Source of the DNA: CPC320 sp002684375
GTDB taxonomy: Bacteria > Pseudomonadota > Alphaproteobacteria > Rhodobacterales > Rhodobacteraceae
Length of the DNA stretch: 30,024 nucleotides
Direction: 5' to 3'
Assembly: GCA_965662545.1 (NCBI GenBank)
Contig: CBFIHZ010000039.1
Location: forward strand, 1-30,024
The notes beneath the pieces were generated by a model. That model saw only the letters and a list, made by a program, of their open reading frames with translations. It was not told the origin of the DNA and searched no databases. How positions within the stretch are numbered: the first letter of the stretch is position 1; every line of letters begins with the position of its first letter. Of the stretch, positions 1 to 8,161 are shown in pieces. The position numbers and the translations under genes are program-made.

Positions 1-1
1 A

Positions 2-673
2 ACTCGATTTGCCTTTAAAGTACTGAGTATGGTTTTTAATTATGACACTGTAGAGGTTGCGGCTGATCCGGTGCATTTGATGTATCTGCTTGAACAGATG
101 ATAAAACGCGAACAGTTTCCGGCAGAGACTGAAACCGCCTACCTTGACTTTATCAAATCTGATCTCGCCCCGCGGTACAAAGAATTTATTGGTAATGAGA
201 TTCAGAAAGCCTATCTCGAAAGCTATTCAGAATATGGTCAAAATGTGTTTGATCGCTATATTTCATATGCTGATGCTTGGATTGAGGAACAGGATTTTAA
301 GGACCCCGACACCGGCCAATTGTATGATCGTGAGATTTTGAACGCTGAGTTGGCAAAAATTGAAAATCCGGTGGGAATTTCAAACCCCAAGGATTTTCGC
401 AACGAAGTGGTTAAGTTTTCGCTCAGGCACCGCGCCAATACTGGCCAGAACCCGCCGTGGTCGTCGTATGAAAAGCTCCGAGATGTGATCGAAAAGCATA
501 TGTTCAGTCGGGTTGAGGAACTGTTGCCGGTGATCAGCTTTGGCAGCAAGAAAGATGGCGAAACCAAAGGCAAGCATTTGGAGTTTGTCGAGCGTATGCA
601 CCAGCATGGCTATACCGAGCGTCAGGTCCGTCGGTTGGTGGAATGGTACATGCGTGTGAATAAAGCTGGCTGA
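2..673 (+). CDS. prkA: PrkA serine protein kinase, C-terminal fragment
   Basis: This is the 3' end of a PrkA-family (YeaG-like) protein kinase gene cut by the window edge. The frame is open from base 2, and the methionine at base 29 is internal. The residues before and after it (FAFKVLS, then FNYDT and DPVHLMYLLEQ) fit the conserved C-terminal PrkA domain, and the product ends with VEWYMRVNKAG. Only about 223 residues are visible of a protein usually near 640, so the AAA-like ATPase part with its Walker motifs lies upstream of the window. Known family members are soluble AAA-type serine kinases of nutrient stress and stationary phase. The gene is followed after 21 bases by yeaH and then spoVR, the usual three-gene operon, which strongly supports the call. 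Substrates cannot be inferred from this fragment. Confidence 0.9.
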   Translation, partial: TRFAFKVLSMVFNYDTVEVAADPVHLMYLLEQMIKREQFPAETETAYLDFIKSDLAPRYKEFIGNEIQKAYLESYSEYGQNVFDRYISYADAWIEEQDFKDPDTGQLYDREILNAELAKIENPVGISNPKDFRNEVVKFSLRHRANTGQNPPWSSYEKLRDVIEKHMFSRVEELLPVISFGSKKDGETKGKHLEFVERMHQHGYTERQVRRLVEWYMRVNKAG

Positions 674-694
674 TCAAAGAGGGGCGCAACTTAA

Positions 695-2026
695 ATGCAT
701 CATTTTATCGACAGGCGGCGCAATCCCTCGGGAAAAAGCCTGAGTAACCGCCAGAGGCTTATGCGGCGGGCACGGCATTATATTAAACAGACCGTTGATA
801 AATCCGTGGCCAACAGATCGATCCGTGACACCAAAGACGTTTCACACTCTGAACATGAAATTGTCACAATCCCGGTTAAAGGCATTTCGGAACCACGCTT
901 TGTTCATTCGTCTGCAGGTGGCCTACGCCATAAAGTCTTTCCGGGGAATAAGGATTTCGTGACCGGTGACCGCCTTCCCAGACCGAAATCAAATGTGGGT
1001 GGGGCTGGATCGAAAGCTTCAAAAGACGGGGAGGGGGAAGACGAATTTTCTTTTGGCCTCACTCGGAACGAATATCTTGATATCTTGTTTGAGGGCTTGG
1101 AGCTGCCGGATTTAAGCAAGAAAAAGATGGGCAAACAAGAAACGATCAGTCTGCGCCGTGGCGGCATTACAACCTCTGGATCACCTTCTAACCTAAATTT
1201 GGTCCGAACCATGAGACATTCGCTTGGGCGCAGGATTGCTCTTCAACGGCCCTCAACCGCAGAAATACAACGACTTGAGGCCCAAATAGAGCGGCTCGTA
1301 CATATCAAAAATCCTCCTGCCGATATTTCAGACGAACTCAAAGATCTAAGGCAGTGTCTAGAAAAAATAAAACGCCGCCGCTCCGTTATAGGATTTATTG
1401 ACCCTGTTGATTTGCGTTTCAATACCTTTCGTCCTGAAACACGACCTAATTATAAGGCGGTGATTTTTTGTTTGATGGATGTCTCTGGATCGATGCAGGA
1501 GCGCGAAAAGGATTTGGCGAAGCGCTTTTTCATGCTTGTGCATTTGTTTATCGAAAGCGTTTATGCCGAAACTGAGATTGTTTTTATACGGCATACGCAG
1601 ACGGCTGAGGATGTTGACGAAGAAACATTCTTTTATGACCAGCAGACTGGCGGTACGATTGTCAGCTCAGCGCTGGAAAAAATGCGGGACATTATTGCCG
1701 ACCGTTACTCACCAGATGAATGGAATATCTATGGGGCGCAGGCTTCTGATGGTGAAAACTACTCTCAGGATTCGGCAAAATGCGCGGATCTTTTGAGTAA
1801 AGTTCTTTTGCCAGTTTGTCAGTATTACGCTTATGTGGAAATCATCCCTGAACGCGAAAAAAAATTGCTGGCTACGGCGGATGCGGGTGGTGAACTTTGG
1901 CAGGCTTACCGTCGTGTCCGGCAAAGTTGGCCGCGCTTCGATATCGAAAGAGTGGCAAACCGAAACCATATTTATCCTTTGTTTCGCACGCTATTTTCAC
2001 CAAAATTGACAGGCTCTGGCGTATGA
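695..2026 (+). CDS. yeaH: YeaH/YhbH family protein (DUF444, VWA-like)
   Basis: A 443-residue DUF444 protein of the length expected for YeaH (about 430). The N-terminus (FIDRRRNPSGKSLSNRQR), the ISEPRF and GGLRHKVFPGN blocks, and the C-terminal TGGTIVSSAL and QASDGENY blocks are diagnostic. A von Willebrand A-like fold is indicated by the MIDAS-type motif DVSGSM at residues 262-267, and charged helical segments (about 188-230) precede it. The ATG has a GAGGGG ribosome site about ten bases upstream. Its stop overlaps the spoVR start (ATGA), so the two are probably translationally coupled. In enterobacteria yeaG and yeaH are co-transcribed and respond to stress and nitrogen starvation; the molecular role of the VWA-like partner is not settled. 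Confidence 0.93.
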   Translation: MHHFIDRRRNPSGKSLSNRQRLMRRARHYIKQTVDKSVANRSIRDTKDVSHSEHEIVTIPVKGISEPRFVHSSAGGLRHKVFPGNKDFVTGDRLPRPKSNVGGAGSKASKDGEGEDEFSFGLTRNEYLDILFEGLELPDLSKKKMGKQETISLRRGGITTSGSPSNLNLVRTMRHSLGRRIALQRPSTAEIQRLEAQIERLVHIKNPPADISDELKDLRQCLEKIKRRRSVIGFIDPVDLRFNTFRPETRPNYKAVIFCLMDVSGSMQEREKDLAKRFFMLVHLFIESVYAETEIVFIRHTQTAEDVDEETFFYDQQTGGTIVSSALEKMRDIIADRYSPDEWNIYGAQASDGENYSQDSAKCADLLSKVLLPVCQYYAYVEIIPEREKKLLATADAGGELWQAYRRVRQSWPRFDIERVANRNHIYPLFRTLFSPKLTGSGV

Positions 2027-3573
2027 AATCACAAAAAAAGATGACACCGCTGTTCACGGGTTGCTCTTGGTCATTCGATTTACTGGGTCAAGCGCATGAC
2101 GCGATTTCTAAGATTGCGTTGGATGAGTTGAAGCTTGATATTTATCCTAACCAAATTGAAATAATTTCTGCAGAGCAAATGCTGGATGCATATTCCTGTG
2201 CCGGATTGCCATTGATGTATCACCATTGGTCTTTTGGAAAAAGGTTTGTGCGTGACGAGAGTAACTATCGGCGCGGGCGCAGTGGGTTGGCTTATGAAAT
2301 TGTGATCAATTCCAACCCTTGTATCAGCTATAATATGGAAGAAAACTCAATGGCGATGCAGATCCTAGTAATGTCGCATGCAGCATTCGGGCATAACCAT
2401 TTTTTTAAAAACAATTATCTATTTCGAGATTGGACAGACGCCTCATCAATTCACGACTATCTGGCTTTTGCTAAAAGCTTCATTGCACAATGTGAACAGG
2501 AGTATGGAGAAGAGGAGGTGGAGGCCGTGCTGGATGCTGCTCACGCTTTGCAGGATCAAGGCGTTTTTCGATACGGGCGTGTTGCACAACCCACCACTAA
2601 AGAAGGTGAGGCAATGCAACTTTTGCGGGATCAATATGCCAACCAAAAGAGCGTTCTTGATCTTTGGACTGACCGCAATTTTGGCACCTGCGGACCCTAT
2701 GAGAACTTAACAGAGATTGACGTAGCTGAGCGTCGAAAGGGCATGCAACTTCCAGAGGAAAACATCCTGTATTTTCTTGAAAAGCACAGTCCCATTCTCA
2801 AACCCTGGCAACGTCAAGTTATCCGTATCGTTGGCTTCCTTGCGCAATATCTTTATCCGCAGAAACAAACCAAGGTGATCAATGAGGGCTGTGCGACCTT
2901 CGTGCACCATTATATCATCAACCGTCTTTATGAAACGGGTCAAATTACGCAGGGAACATTTCTGGAAATTATCCACAATCACACCAATGTCATTACACAA
3001 CCGGAATTTGACAGCCCACGGTTTTCTGGCATTAACCCCTATGCTCTGGGCTTTGCAATGATGGAGGATATTCGCCGAATTTGCGAAAACCCAACACGTG
3101 AAGATCGTGAATGGTTTCCTACTTTTGCTGGAAATAACGATTGGGCAAGCGTTTTGCGTGATGCATGGCGCAATTATCGTGATGACTCTTTTATTTTGCA
3201 ATTTTTATCGCCGCATCTAATCCGAAAATTCAAATTGTTTGCCATCACTGATAATGCCAAGCAGCCCAATCTGATCGTTAGCCAAATTCATAACCGCGAG
3301 GGGTATCGTAATATTCGCCGTTTGCTTGCAAAATCGTACGATCTTGCTTTTTTAGAGCCCGATATTCAGGTCGTAGACGCCAATATGAGTGGAGATCGCG
3401 AACTGAAGCTGAACCATACTGTCCATGACGGTATTCAGCTTGAGACGCATAACCGTGTGGAGGTCTTGAGACATATTAAACAATTATGGGGATATGAAGT
3501 GCGGCTTACGGGGCGCGATCAAAAGAGCGGTGATGTGTGTTATGAGAGCGCAACAGCGGTGACAGCAGAGTGA
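2023..3573 (+). CDS. spoVR: SpoVR family protein (YcgB-like)
   Basis: A 516-residue SpoVR/YcgB protein. The reading frame is open further upstream, but the ATG at 2023 is chosen because it forms the ATGA overlap with the yeaH stop and gives the family's usual length (YcgB is about 510). It also starts where similarity starts (FTGCSWSFDLLGQAHD). Conserved SpoVR blocks are visible: LPLMYHHWSFGKRF, ENSMAMQILVMSHAAFGHN, NEGCATFVHHYIINRL and NPYALGFAMMEDI. No signal peptide or membrane segment is seen. The family is named from a Bacillus spore-cortex gene, but in non-sporulating proteobacteria it travels with prkA and yeaH, and its biochemical activity is unknown. This is the last gene of the trio; 166 bases with no evident gene or strong hairpin follow. 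Confidence 0.93.
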   Translation: MKSQKKMTPLFTGCSWSFDLLGQAHDAISKIALDELKLDIYPNQIEIISAEQMLDAYSCAGLPLMYHHWSFGKRFVRDESNYRRGRSGLAYEIVINSNPCISYNMEENSMAMQILVMSHAAFGHNHFFKNNYLFRDWTDASSIHDYLAFAKSFIAQCEQEYGEEEVEAVLDAAHALQDQGVFRYGRVAQPTTKEGEAMQLLRDQYANQKSVLDLWTDRNFGTCGPYENLTEIDVAERRKGMQLPEENILYFLEKHSPILKPWQRQVIRIVGFLAQYLYPQKQTKVINEGCATFVHHYIINRLYETGQITQGTFLEIIHNHTNVITQPEFDSPRFSGINPYALGFAMMEDIRRICENPTREDREWFPTFAGNNDWASVLRDAWRNYRDDSFILQFLSPHLIRKFKLFAITDNAKQPNLIVSQIHNREGYRNIRRLLAKSYDLAFLEPDIQVVDANMSGDRELKLNHTVHDGIQLETHNRVEVLRHIKQLWGYEVRLTGRDQKSGDVCYESATAVTAE

Positions 3574-3739
3574 ACAGAATCGAAAGTTGATCAATTCTAA
3601 AAAAGGCTTCGGCATTGGCTGTTTTCCGGAGGTTGCAAACAATTGGTTTTGGGTGCCCGACAACAGTTTCTAGTTCCGCTGCGTATAAGGCTATGAACGC
3701 GTATGGGTGGCCGGAATTTTATAAAGCAAGGGTTATGCT

Positions 3740-4465
3740 TTGAATATTGATAAACGCGCGGTGATCGCTGCTGATAATAATGCAGATTTGTATGAAGCAG
3801 TGTTTTCGTCACAAGGGCTGCGATATGAAAGGTTGCCTTTTGGGTTTGTCGCCAGAGACCAGCCTCCCCCCTATTATGCACATTTAACGACCCTCTCTCA
3901 TAAGGCCCAGAACGATATTTGTCGCCAATTCAAAGATGTGGTGCAGAGGTTTTCTGGTCGGGCTGTTATGAAGGATAGCTTTTGTCAGATGGACGCGCAG
4001 TCAGAGGGACTTGAGGTTCTTTTTGACGCTTCTTGGATTTGGTTTGGCAAAGATAAGCAACGTCCCTCCTGCACCTGGAAACGCGTTAAAAGTAACTCTG
4101 ATTTGCAGCTTTGGCAGGATGCTTGGAAGCAAAGTGGCTTTCCGACAGACGTGAAAATGTTTAATGAGACATTTTTGAATAAAGAGGATATCTTCATTTT
4201 CGGTCAGAAGAACAGCGGTGTTTTTGAAAAGGGTTGTATCGGTAACAGATCAAGAAATTGTATTGGTTTATCGAACGTATTTTCCATTTCTCGATCGTCA
4301 AGGATTTATGATCAAGCGACTGCTGCAGTTGCATCTATTGATCCGAGGTTGCCAGTCGTGGGATATGAGGCTTCTGAAAATTTAGAAGCCGCATGTCGAA
4401 ACGGATTTGAAGTCGTCGGAAATTTGCGCGTTCTCGTCGCCCAAACTGATAGGGCCGGGTCATGA
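3740..4465 (+). CDS. GNAT-like acetyltransferase-domain protein
   Basis: A 241-residue protein starting with TTG. The frame is closed by a stop at 3722-3724 and no ATG lies between, while AAGCAAGGG at 3725-3733 provides a ribosome site, so TTG is the best start. The C-terminal half resembles a GNAT acetyltransferase: IGLSNVFS (substrate-side strand), then an alanine-rich helix, DPRLPVVGYEASENLEAACRNGF (the acetyl-CoA-site strand and helix, given here only as the order of its elements YEAS and AACRNGFE), and a final GNLRVLVA strand. The N-terminal half is a divergent region without a motif I recognise. It lies downstream of spoVR on the same strand after 166 bases and faces the reductase gene at 4562-5614. 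Substrate unknown; the GNAT call rests on fold-like pattern only. Confidence 0.6.
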   Translation: MNIDKRAVIAADNNADLYEAVFSSQGLRYERLPFGFVARDQPPPYYAHLTTLSHKAQNDICRQFKDVVQRFSGRAVMKDSFCQMDAQSEGLEVLFDASWIWFGKDKQRPSCTWKRVKSNSDLQLWQDAWKQSGFPTDVKMFNETFLNKEDIFIFGQKNSGVFEKGCIGNRSRNCIGLSNVFSISRSSRIYDQATAAVASIDPRLPVVGYEASENLEAACRNGFEVVGNLRVLVAQTDRAGS

Positions 4466-4561
4466 TTTCAGACGTTTAGTTCCAAACTTTTCCCGCATGA
4501 ATTTGAGTATCTCATTTCAAACAGGGCGCAACACCCAACTCAGGATCGTTAGTGCATTGTG

Positions 4562-5614
4562 TCATGCGGGACGGCTGATCTGGGTTGCAAGTTCAGCGTC
4601 AACCACCGCAACGATCTCTTGGATTTCGGCGTTGTGCATACTCAAAGAATCTGCAGTCAGTTTGATAAGTTTGTCAACGCGCTCAATATTACTTGCGCCT
4701 GAAAAAACCGCTCTGGCCGCTGATGACGGGTTTCGAAGACCCTCTGCTGCGGTCGAGTATTTTGCAAATGGCACCATATCCCCGTGGTCGGCCCCCAAGG
4801 TCACAACCAGTTTGTTTACGAAATCATATATGCTTTCTGACTGGGCAATATTGCTATGCACAGAACTTTGGATTGATCGCGGCCCAGCTTGGGTTATACA
4901 GCGATAGTTTCCCGTGGCCAGCATAGCCCATTTTGCAAACGGCACGAAGAGTGACTCAAACACACGCAGTTTAACCGGAACCTCTTTGCCATCGACCCTA
5001 AAAGCGTCAACATCTGCAGATATATTTTCCAGCATTCTGTCCAATTCGGGATTGTTGAATTTCGATACTTTGAAATTGGTCGGCAGCCCCACATGTAACA
5101 CATTCGGGTCTTCTTCGGGTGGTCGATAAGCTTGGGGGTCTGGCGAGCAAAGCGTCATCAGGCTAGGATCGAATTCGCTCCAGATTTCCGGGTTCAGAAA
5201 GGCTTCGGTCAGCTTTGAACAGTCCAACGAAGAAATGCGCTTGAGATAGGGCAGGGGTGGCATATTCATAATCGACATACAGGCGACCTTTGCTCTGGCG
5301 ATCCGGGACAGCAGATCGGTCAGCGATGGATGCGAGTATTGAGGTTCCTGCATTGCAAGGCATATCAGGTCGTATTGTTGTGGCTGCGCGTGCTCGGGGG
5401 TGACGGCGTTCGTTTGACCACAAAGGGACTTGGAGAGAAAGCTACGGTGTGTGTCTTCGCCGCGTAACTTGATGCGCACTTCGGTGCCCTTGGTATTAAT
5501 TAGGTCTGCTGTTTTTTGTCTGCAAACCAAAGTGACGTCATGTCCTGCTGCGGCCAACTTGGAGCCAAGAAGAGAGCCATAAGACGCGCCGAGTATCATA
5601 ATTTTATAAGCCAT
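4562..5614 (-). CDS. PanE/ApbA-family (ketopantoate reductase-like) NAD(P)-dependent reductase
   Basis: A 350-residue two-domain reductase. The N-terminus has a Rossmann strand-turn-helix (KIMILGASYGSLLGSKL, then AAAGHDVTLVCR) in which the first glycine pair is relaxed compared with the usual GxGxxG. The second half contains FAKWAMLATGN, similar to the PanE stretch carrying the catalytic lysine. It is longer than PanE (about 300), so the real substrate may differ. The ATG at 5614 has AAGGG about eight bases upstream. It is oriented like sucCD but separated from it by 446 bases. Established knowledge: a PanE-family enzyme of Methylorubrum extorquens AM1 (PanE2) reduces oxalyl-CoA to glyoxylate. 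Because this gene borders an oxc-frc cluster, an oxalyl-CoA reductase is a reasonable inference, but a ketopantoate or opine-type reductase is not excluded. Confidence 0.72.
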   Translation of the reverse strand: MAYKIMILGASYGSLLGSKLAAAGHDVTLVCRQKTADLINTKGTEVRIKLRGEDTHRSFLSKSLCGQTNAVTPEHAQPQQYDLICLAMQEPQYSHPSLTDLLSRIARAKVACMSIMNMPPLPYLKRISSLDCSKLTEAFLNPEIWSEFDPSLMTLCSPDPQAYRPPEEDPNVLHVGLPTNFKVSKFNNPELDRMLENISADVDAFRVDGKEVPVKLRVFESLFVPFAKWAMLATGNYRCITQAGPRSIQSSVHSNIAQSESIYDFVNKLVVTLGADHGDMVPFAKYSTAAEGLRNPSSAARAVFSGASNIERVDKLIKLTADSLSMHNAEIQEIVAVVDAELATQISRPA

Positions 5615-6060
5615 TGCACAAACCCTTTTATCATATGTTTAAGCTGCGCAGTCAGTTTTTAGACAAAGCGGTGGCCCAATTCAAAGAGCTATACCTCAGA
5701 ATGGGAATCGCTCTAAAAATATTAATTACAATCGACAAAGAAATATTACAACTTAAATATTGGTATTATTGAAATTATATAACCGAGCAGTTGCAGCATC
5801 TTGGGGGATTTGCAATTTTCCAAAATAAATTTGCCGAGATCTTTGCATAACACCACTCTTGGTGATTTTTGGAAAATTCAATATTGTTTTCATTGCGCAA
5901 AATTATGAATATTCATAAAAATTGGAGTTTTGCAGTGGCCTCTTCGTCTATGTTAGACGAGTGAATTTTGTAAAGTTGACGCACCCAAGGGATGTGGCGT
6001 ACGGCGCAGAGCCTCATCACTGCAGCGTCTGTATCCGCCGCGCGGCTCTGCACCAAAATA
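5615..6060. other. AT-rich intergenic region without a recognisable gene
   Basis: This 446-base stretch lies between the sucD stop and the PanE-like start, both read on the minus strand. I see no plausible coding frame in it. It is AT-rich in its middle (about 5700-5930) and holds a 12-base inverted repeat enclosing a short hairpin, described separately. It should contain the 3' end of the sucCD transcript and the promoter of the reductase gene, but I find no convincing minus-35/minus-10 pair or classic poly-U terminator. Confidence 0.5.
5814..5878. repeat. 12-bp perfect inverted repeat with nested hairpin
   Basis: AATTTTCCAAAA at 5814-5825 is exactly the reverse complement of TTTTGGAAAATT at 5867-5878. 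Between them CACCA at 5851-5855 can pair with TGGTG at 5860-5864, giving a small inner stem. Arms are AT-rich and no U-run follows on either strand in a terminator-like position. It could be a protein-binding site or an mRNA structure downstream of sucD; function unknown. Confidence 0.5.
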
Positions 6061-6963
6061 CTATTGCGCGAGTAATTCGACCAGAGTTGCCCCCAGTTTG
6101 GCGGGTGACGGTGCCACGCGAATATTGGCAGATCGCAATGCCTCGATCTTGTCTTCTGCGCCACCTTTGCCGCCAGAGATAACGGCGCCTGCGTGGCCCA
6201 TCGTTCGTCCAGGCGGTGCGGTGCGACCAGCGATAAAGCCTACGGTCGGTTTTGCGCGGCCTTTTTTAGCCTCGTCTTTTAAAAATTGCGCGGCCTCTTC
6301 TTCTGCCGCACCGCCAATTTCGCCAATCATGATGATCGACTGGGTTTCAGGGTCAGCCAGAAATAACTCTAGCATATCGATAAACTCGGTTCCCTTCACC
6401 GGATCACCGCCAATACCCACCGCACTTGTTTGGCCAAGCCCGGCGACCGTTGTTTGATAAACGGCCTCATATGTCAGCGTCCCTGACCGTGATAGCACAC
6501 CGACTGACCCGCGTTTGAAAATCGACCCTGGCATGATGCCGATTTTACACTCGTCAGGCGTCATCAAACCGGGGCAGTTGGGGCCAATTAATCGGCAGGG
6601 AGAACCGCTGAGCTTTTCCTTTACGCGCACCATATCCTGGACAGGCACGCCTTCGGTGATGCAGGTAATGAGATCAATCTCGGCGTCAATAGCTTCTTCG
6701 ATTGCGGCTGCTGCGCCTGCAGGCGGGACATAAATGACGCTGGCCGTTGCGCCGGTCGCGTCTTTGGCTTCGGTCACGTTGGAAAAGATTGGCAGTGTTG
6801 CGCCATTTGCACCAGTCCAGTCGGTGCCGCCCTTCTTTGGGTGCGTGCCAGCCACCATTTTGGTGCTGTGATAGGCGAGCGCCTGCTCGGTATGGAATGT
6901 TCCGGTTTTTCCGGTCAAGCCTTGGACGATGATTTTGGTGTCTTGGTCTATTAGAATTGACAT
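6061..6963 (-). CDS. sucD: Succinyl-CoA synthetase (ADP/GDP-forming) alpha subunit
   Basis: A 300-residue SucD. With SucC it interconverts succinate, CoA and ATP with succinyl-CoA, ADP and phosphate through a phosphohistidine. The CoA-binding domain starts MSILIDQDTKIIVQG; IGPNCPGLMTP and SRSGTLTYEAV follow, and the active-site histidine is H257 in GRTMGHAGA. The HPKKGG and AGRTAPPGRTMG wording is that of ordinary alphaproteobacterial SucD rather than of malate-CoA ligase MtkB. It starts four bases after the sucC stop with an AGGGG ribosome site. Its genetic context is unusual: sucCD normally sits with mdh and sucAB, here it is divergent from an oxalate operon. It may be the cell's only copy or a dedicated second one. 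Confidence 0.95.
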   Translation of the reverse strand: MSILIDQDTKIIVQGLTGKTGTFHTEQALAYHSTKMVAGTHPKKGGTDWTGANGATLPIFSNVTEAKDATGATASVIYVPPAGAAAAIEEAIDAEIDLITCITEGVPVQDMVRVKEKLSGSPCRLIGPNCPGLMTPDECKIGIMPGSIFKRGSVGVLSRSGTLTYEAVYQTTVAGLGQTSAVGIGGDPVKGTEFIDMLELFLADPETQSIIMIGEIGGAAEEEAAQFLKDEAKKGRAKPTVGFIAGRTAPPGRTMGHAGAVISGGKGGAEDKIEALRSANIRVAPSPAKLGATLVELLAQ

Positions 6964-6967
6964 CTGT

Positions 6968-8161
6968 TTACCCCTGTACGGCCTTAACGATTTTCTGAGC
7001 GGCGTCGTCGAGATTGTCCGCAGTAATGACGTTCAGGCCGCTTTGGTTGATAATGGTCTTGCCCTCTTTGACTTTTGTGCCTTCCAGCCGTACGACCAAA
7101 GGTACTTTTAACCCGACATCCTTGACGGCCTGCACCACGCCTTGCGCAATGACATCACAGCGCATGATACCGCCAAAAATGTTGACAAGTATGCCTTTGA
7201 CATTGGGGTCGGAGGTGATGATTTTGAAAGCTGCAGTCACTTTGTCCGTGGTGGCTCCACCGCCAACATCCAGAAAATTTGCCGGCGCGGCGCCGTAAAG
7301 TTTTATGATGTCCATCGTTGCCATTGCCAGACCGGCCCCATTGACCATACAGCCAATTTGGCCATCGAGAGCGATATAGGCGAGATCGTGTTTTGAGGCC
7401 TCTAGTTCTTTGGTGTCCTCTTCGGTCTCATCACGATAGAGCATGATGTCGGGATGTCGAAACAGCGCGTTATCATCAAAGGAGATTTTGGCATCAAGTA
7501 CTTGAATGTCATCTGCTTTGGTTACTATCAAAGGATTGATTTCCAGTAGGCTCATATCTTTGCTGGTAAAAGCGGTATAGAGGGACCTGAATAATTGCTT
7601 GCTTTGTAATCGGGCGTTGCCGGAGAGCTCAAAGGCATCCGCAAGACTTTCGCTGTCTGAATCAATGACCCCGGCAGAAGCATTAATAGCGATGGTGTGG
7701 ATTTTTTCCGGTGTATTCTCAGCCACGGCCTCGATATCCATGCCACCTTCGGTAGAGGCGACAAACGAGACTTTTCCCGTCTCGCGATCGACAAGGATCG
7801 AAAGATATAGTTCGCGGTCAATTTCGGCGCCATCTTCGATATACAGGCGGTTTACCTGTTTTCCCGTGGGGCCTGTTTGTTTGGTGACGAGAGTTTTTCC
7901 CAGCATTTCGCGTACGTTTTCCAATGCCTCTTCGGGGGAGAAAGAGACCCGTACGCCACCCTTCGCATTCGAGGGCAACTCTTTGAAAGTGCCTTTACCG
8001 CGCCCACCGGCATGAATTTGGCTTTTCACCACCCAAACTGGACCAGGCAGGTTTGCGACGGCAGTTTTTGCCTCGTCTATGCTGAAAACCGCAACGCCTT
8101 TTGCAACCGGTGCACCAAACGACTTGAGAATTTCTTTGGCTTGATGTTCATGGATGTTCAT
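6968..8161 (-). CDS. sucC: Succinyl-CoA synthetase beta subunit
   Basis: A 397-residue ATP-grasp protein of the exact length usual in alphaproteobacteria. The N-terminus MNIHEHQAKEILKSFGAPV, the KSQIHAGGRGKG nucleotide loop, LEINPLIV with its metal ligands, NGAGLAMATMDIIKLYG and the NIFGGIMRCDVIAQG block are diagnostic of the nucleotide- and CoA-binding beta subunit. The ATG at 8161 has AGGGAG seven bases upstream, and the upstream hydrolase gene overlaps it by 14 bases, so hydrolase, sucC and sucD form one tightly packed operon. The operon promoter would lie in the divergent region at 8727-8916 and therefore share the GntR-type sites with the oxc operon. Substrate is most likely succinate; other dicarboxylates cannot be excluded from sequence alone. 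Confidence 0.95.
   Translation of the reverse strand: MNIHEHQAKEILKSFGAPVAKGVAVFSIDEAKTAVANLPGPVWVVKSQIHAGGRGKGTFKELPSNAKGGVRVSFSPEEALENVREMLGKTLVTKQTGPTGKQVNRLYIEDGAEIDRELYLSILVDRETGKVSFVASTEGGMDIEAVAENTPEKIHTIAINASAGVIDSDSESLADAFELSGNARLQSKQLFRSLYTAFTSKDMSLLEINPLIVTKADDIQVLDAKISFDDNALFRHPDIMLYRDETEEDTKELEASKHDLAYIALDGQIGCMVNGAGLAMATMDIIKLYGAAPANFLDVGGGATTDKVTAAFKIITSDPNVKGILVNIFGGIMRCDVIAQGVVQAVKDVGLKVPLVVRLEGTKVKEGKTIINQSGLNVITADNLDDAAQKIVKAVQG

Noticed and set aside
1897..2022. Upstream extension of the SpoVR frame inside yeaH
   Set aside because: The extra 42 residues are out-of-frame translation of the yeaH end; the ATG at 2023 gives the family length and an ATGA overlap.
4491..4571. 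10-bp inverted repeat TCCCGCATGA / TCATGCGGGA between the convergent GNAT-like and PanE-like genes
   Set aside because: The arms are 61 bases apart, one arm includes the reductase stop codon, and no U-run follows; chance or a weak structure is sufficient explanation.
6061..8161. Malate-CoA ligase (mtkAB) of the serine cycle
   Set aside because: Sequence wording (GPNCPGLMTP, HPKKGG, GRTAPPGRTMGH) is that of alphaproteobacterial SucD, and no malyl-CoA lyase or other serine-cycle gene is present.
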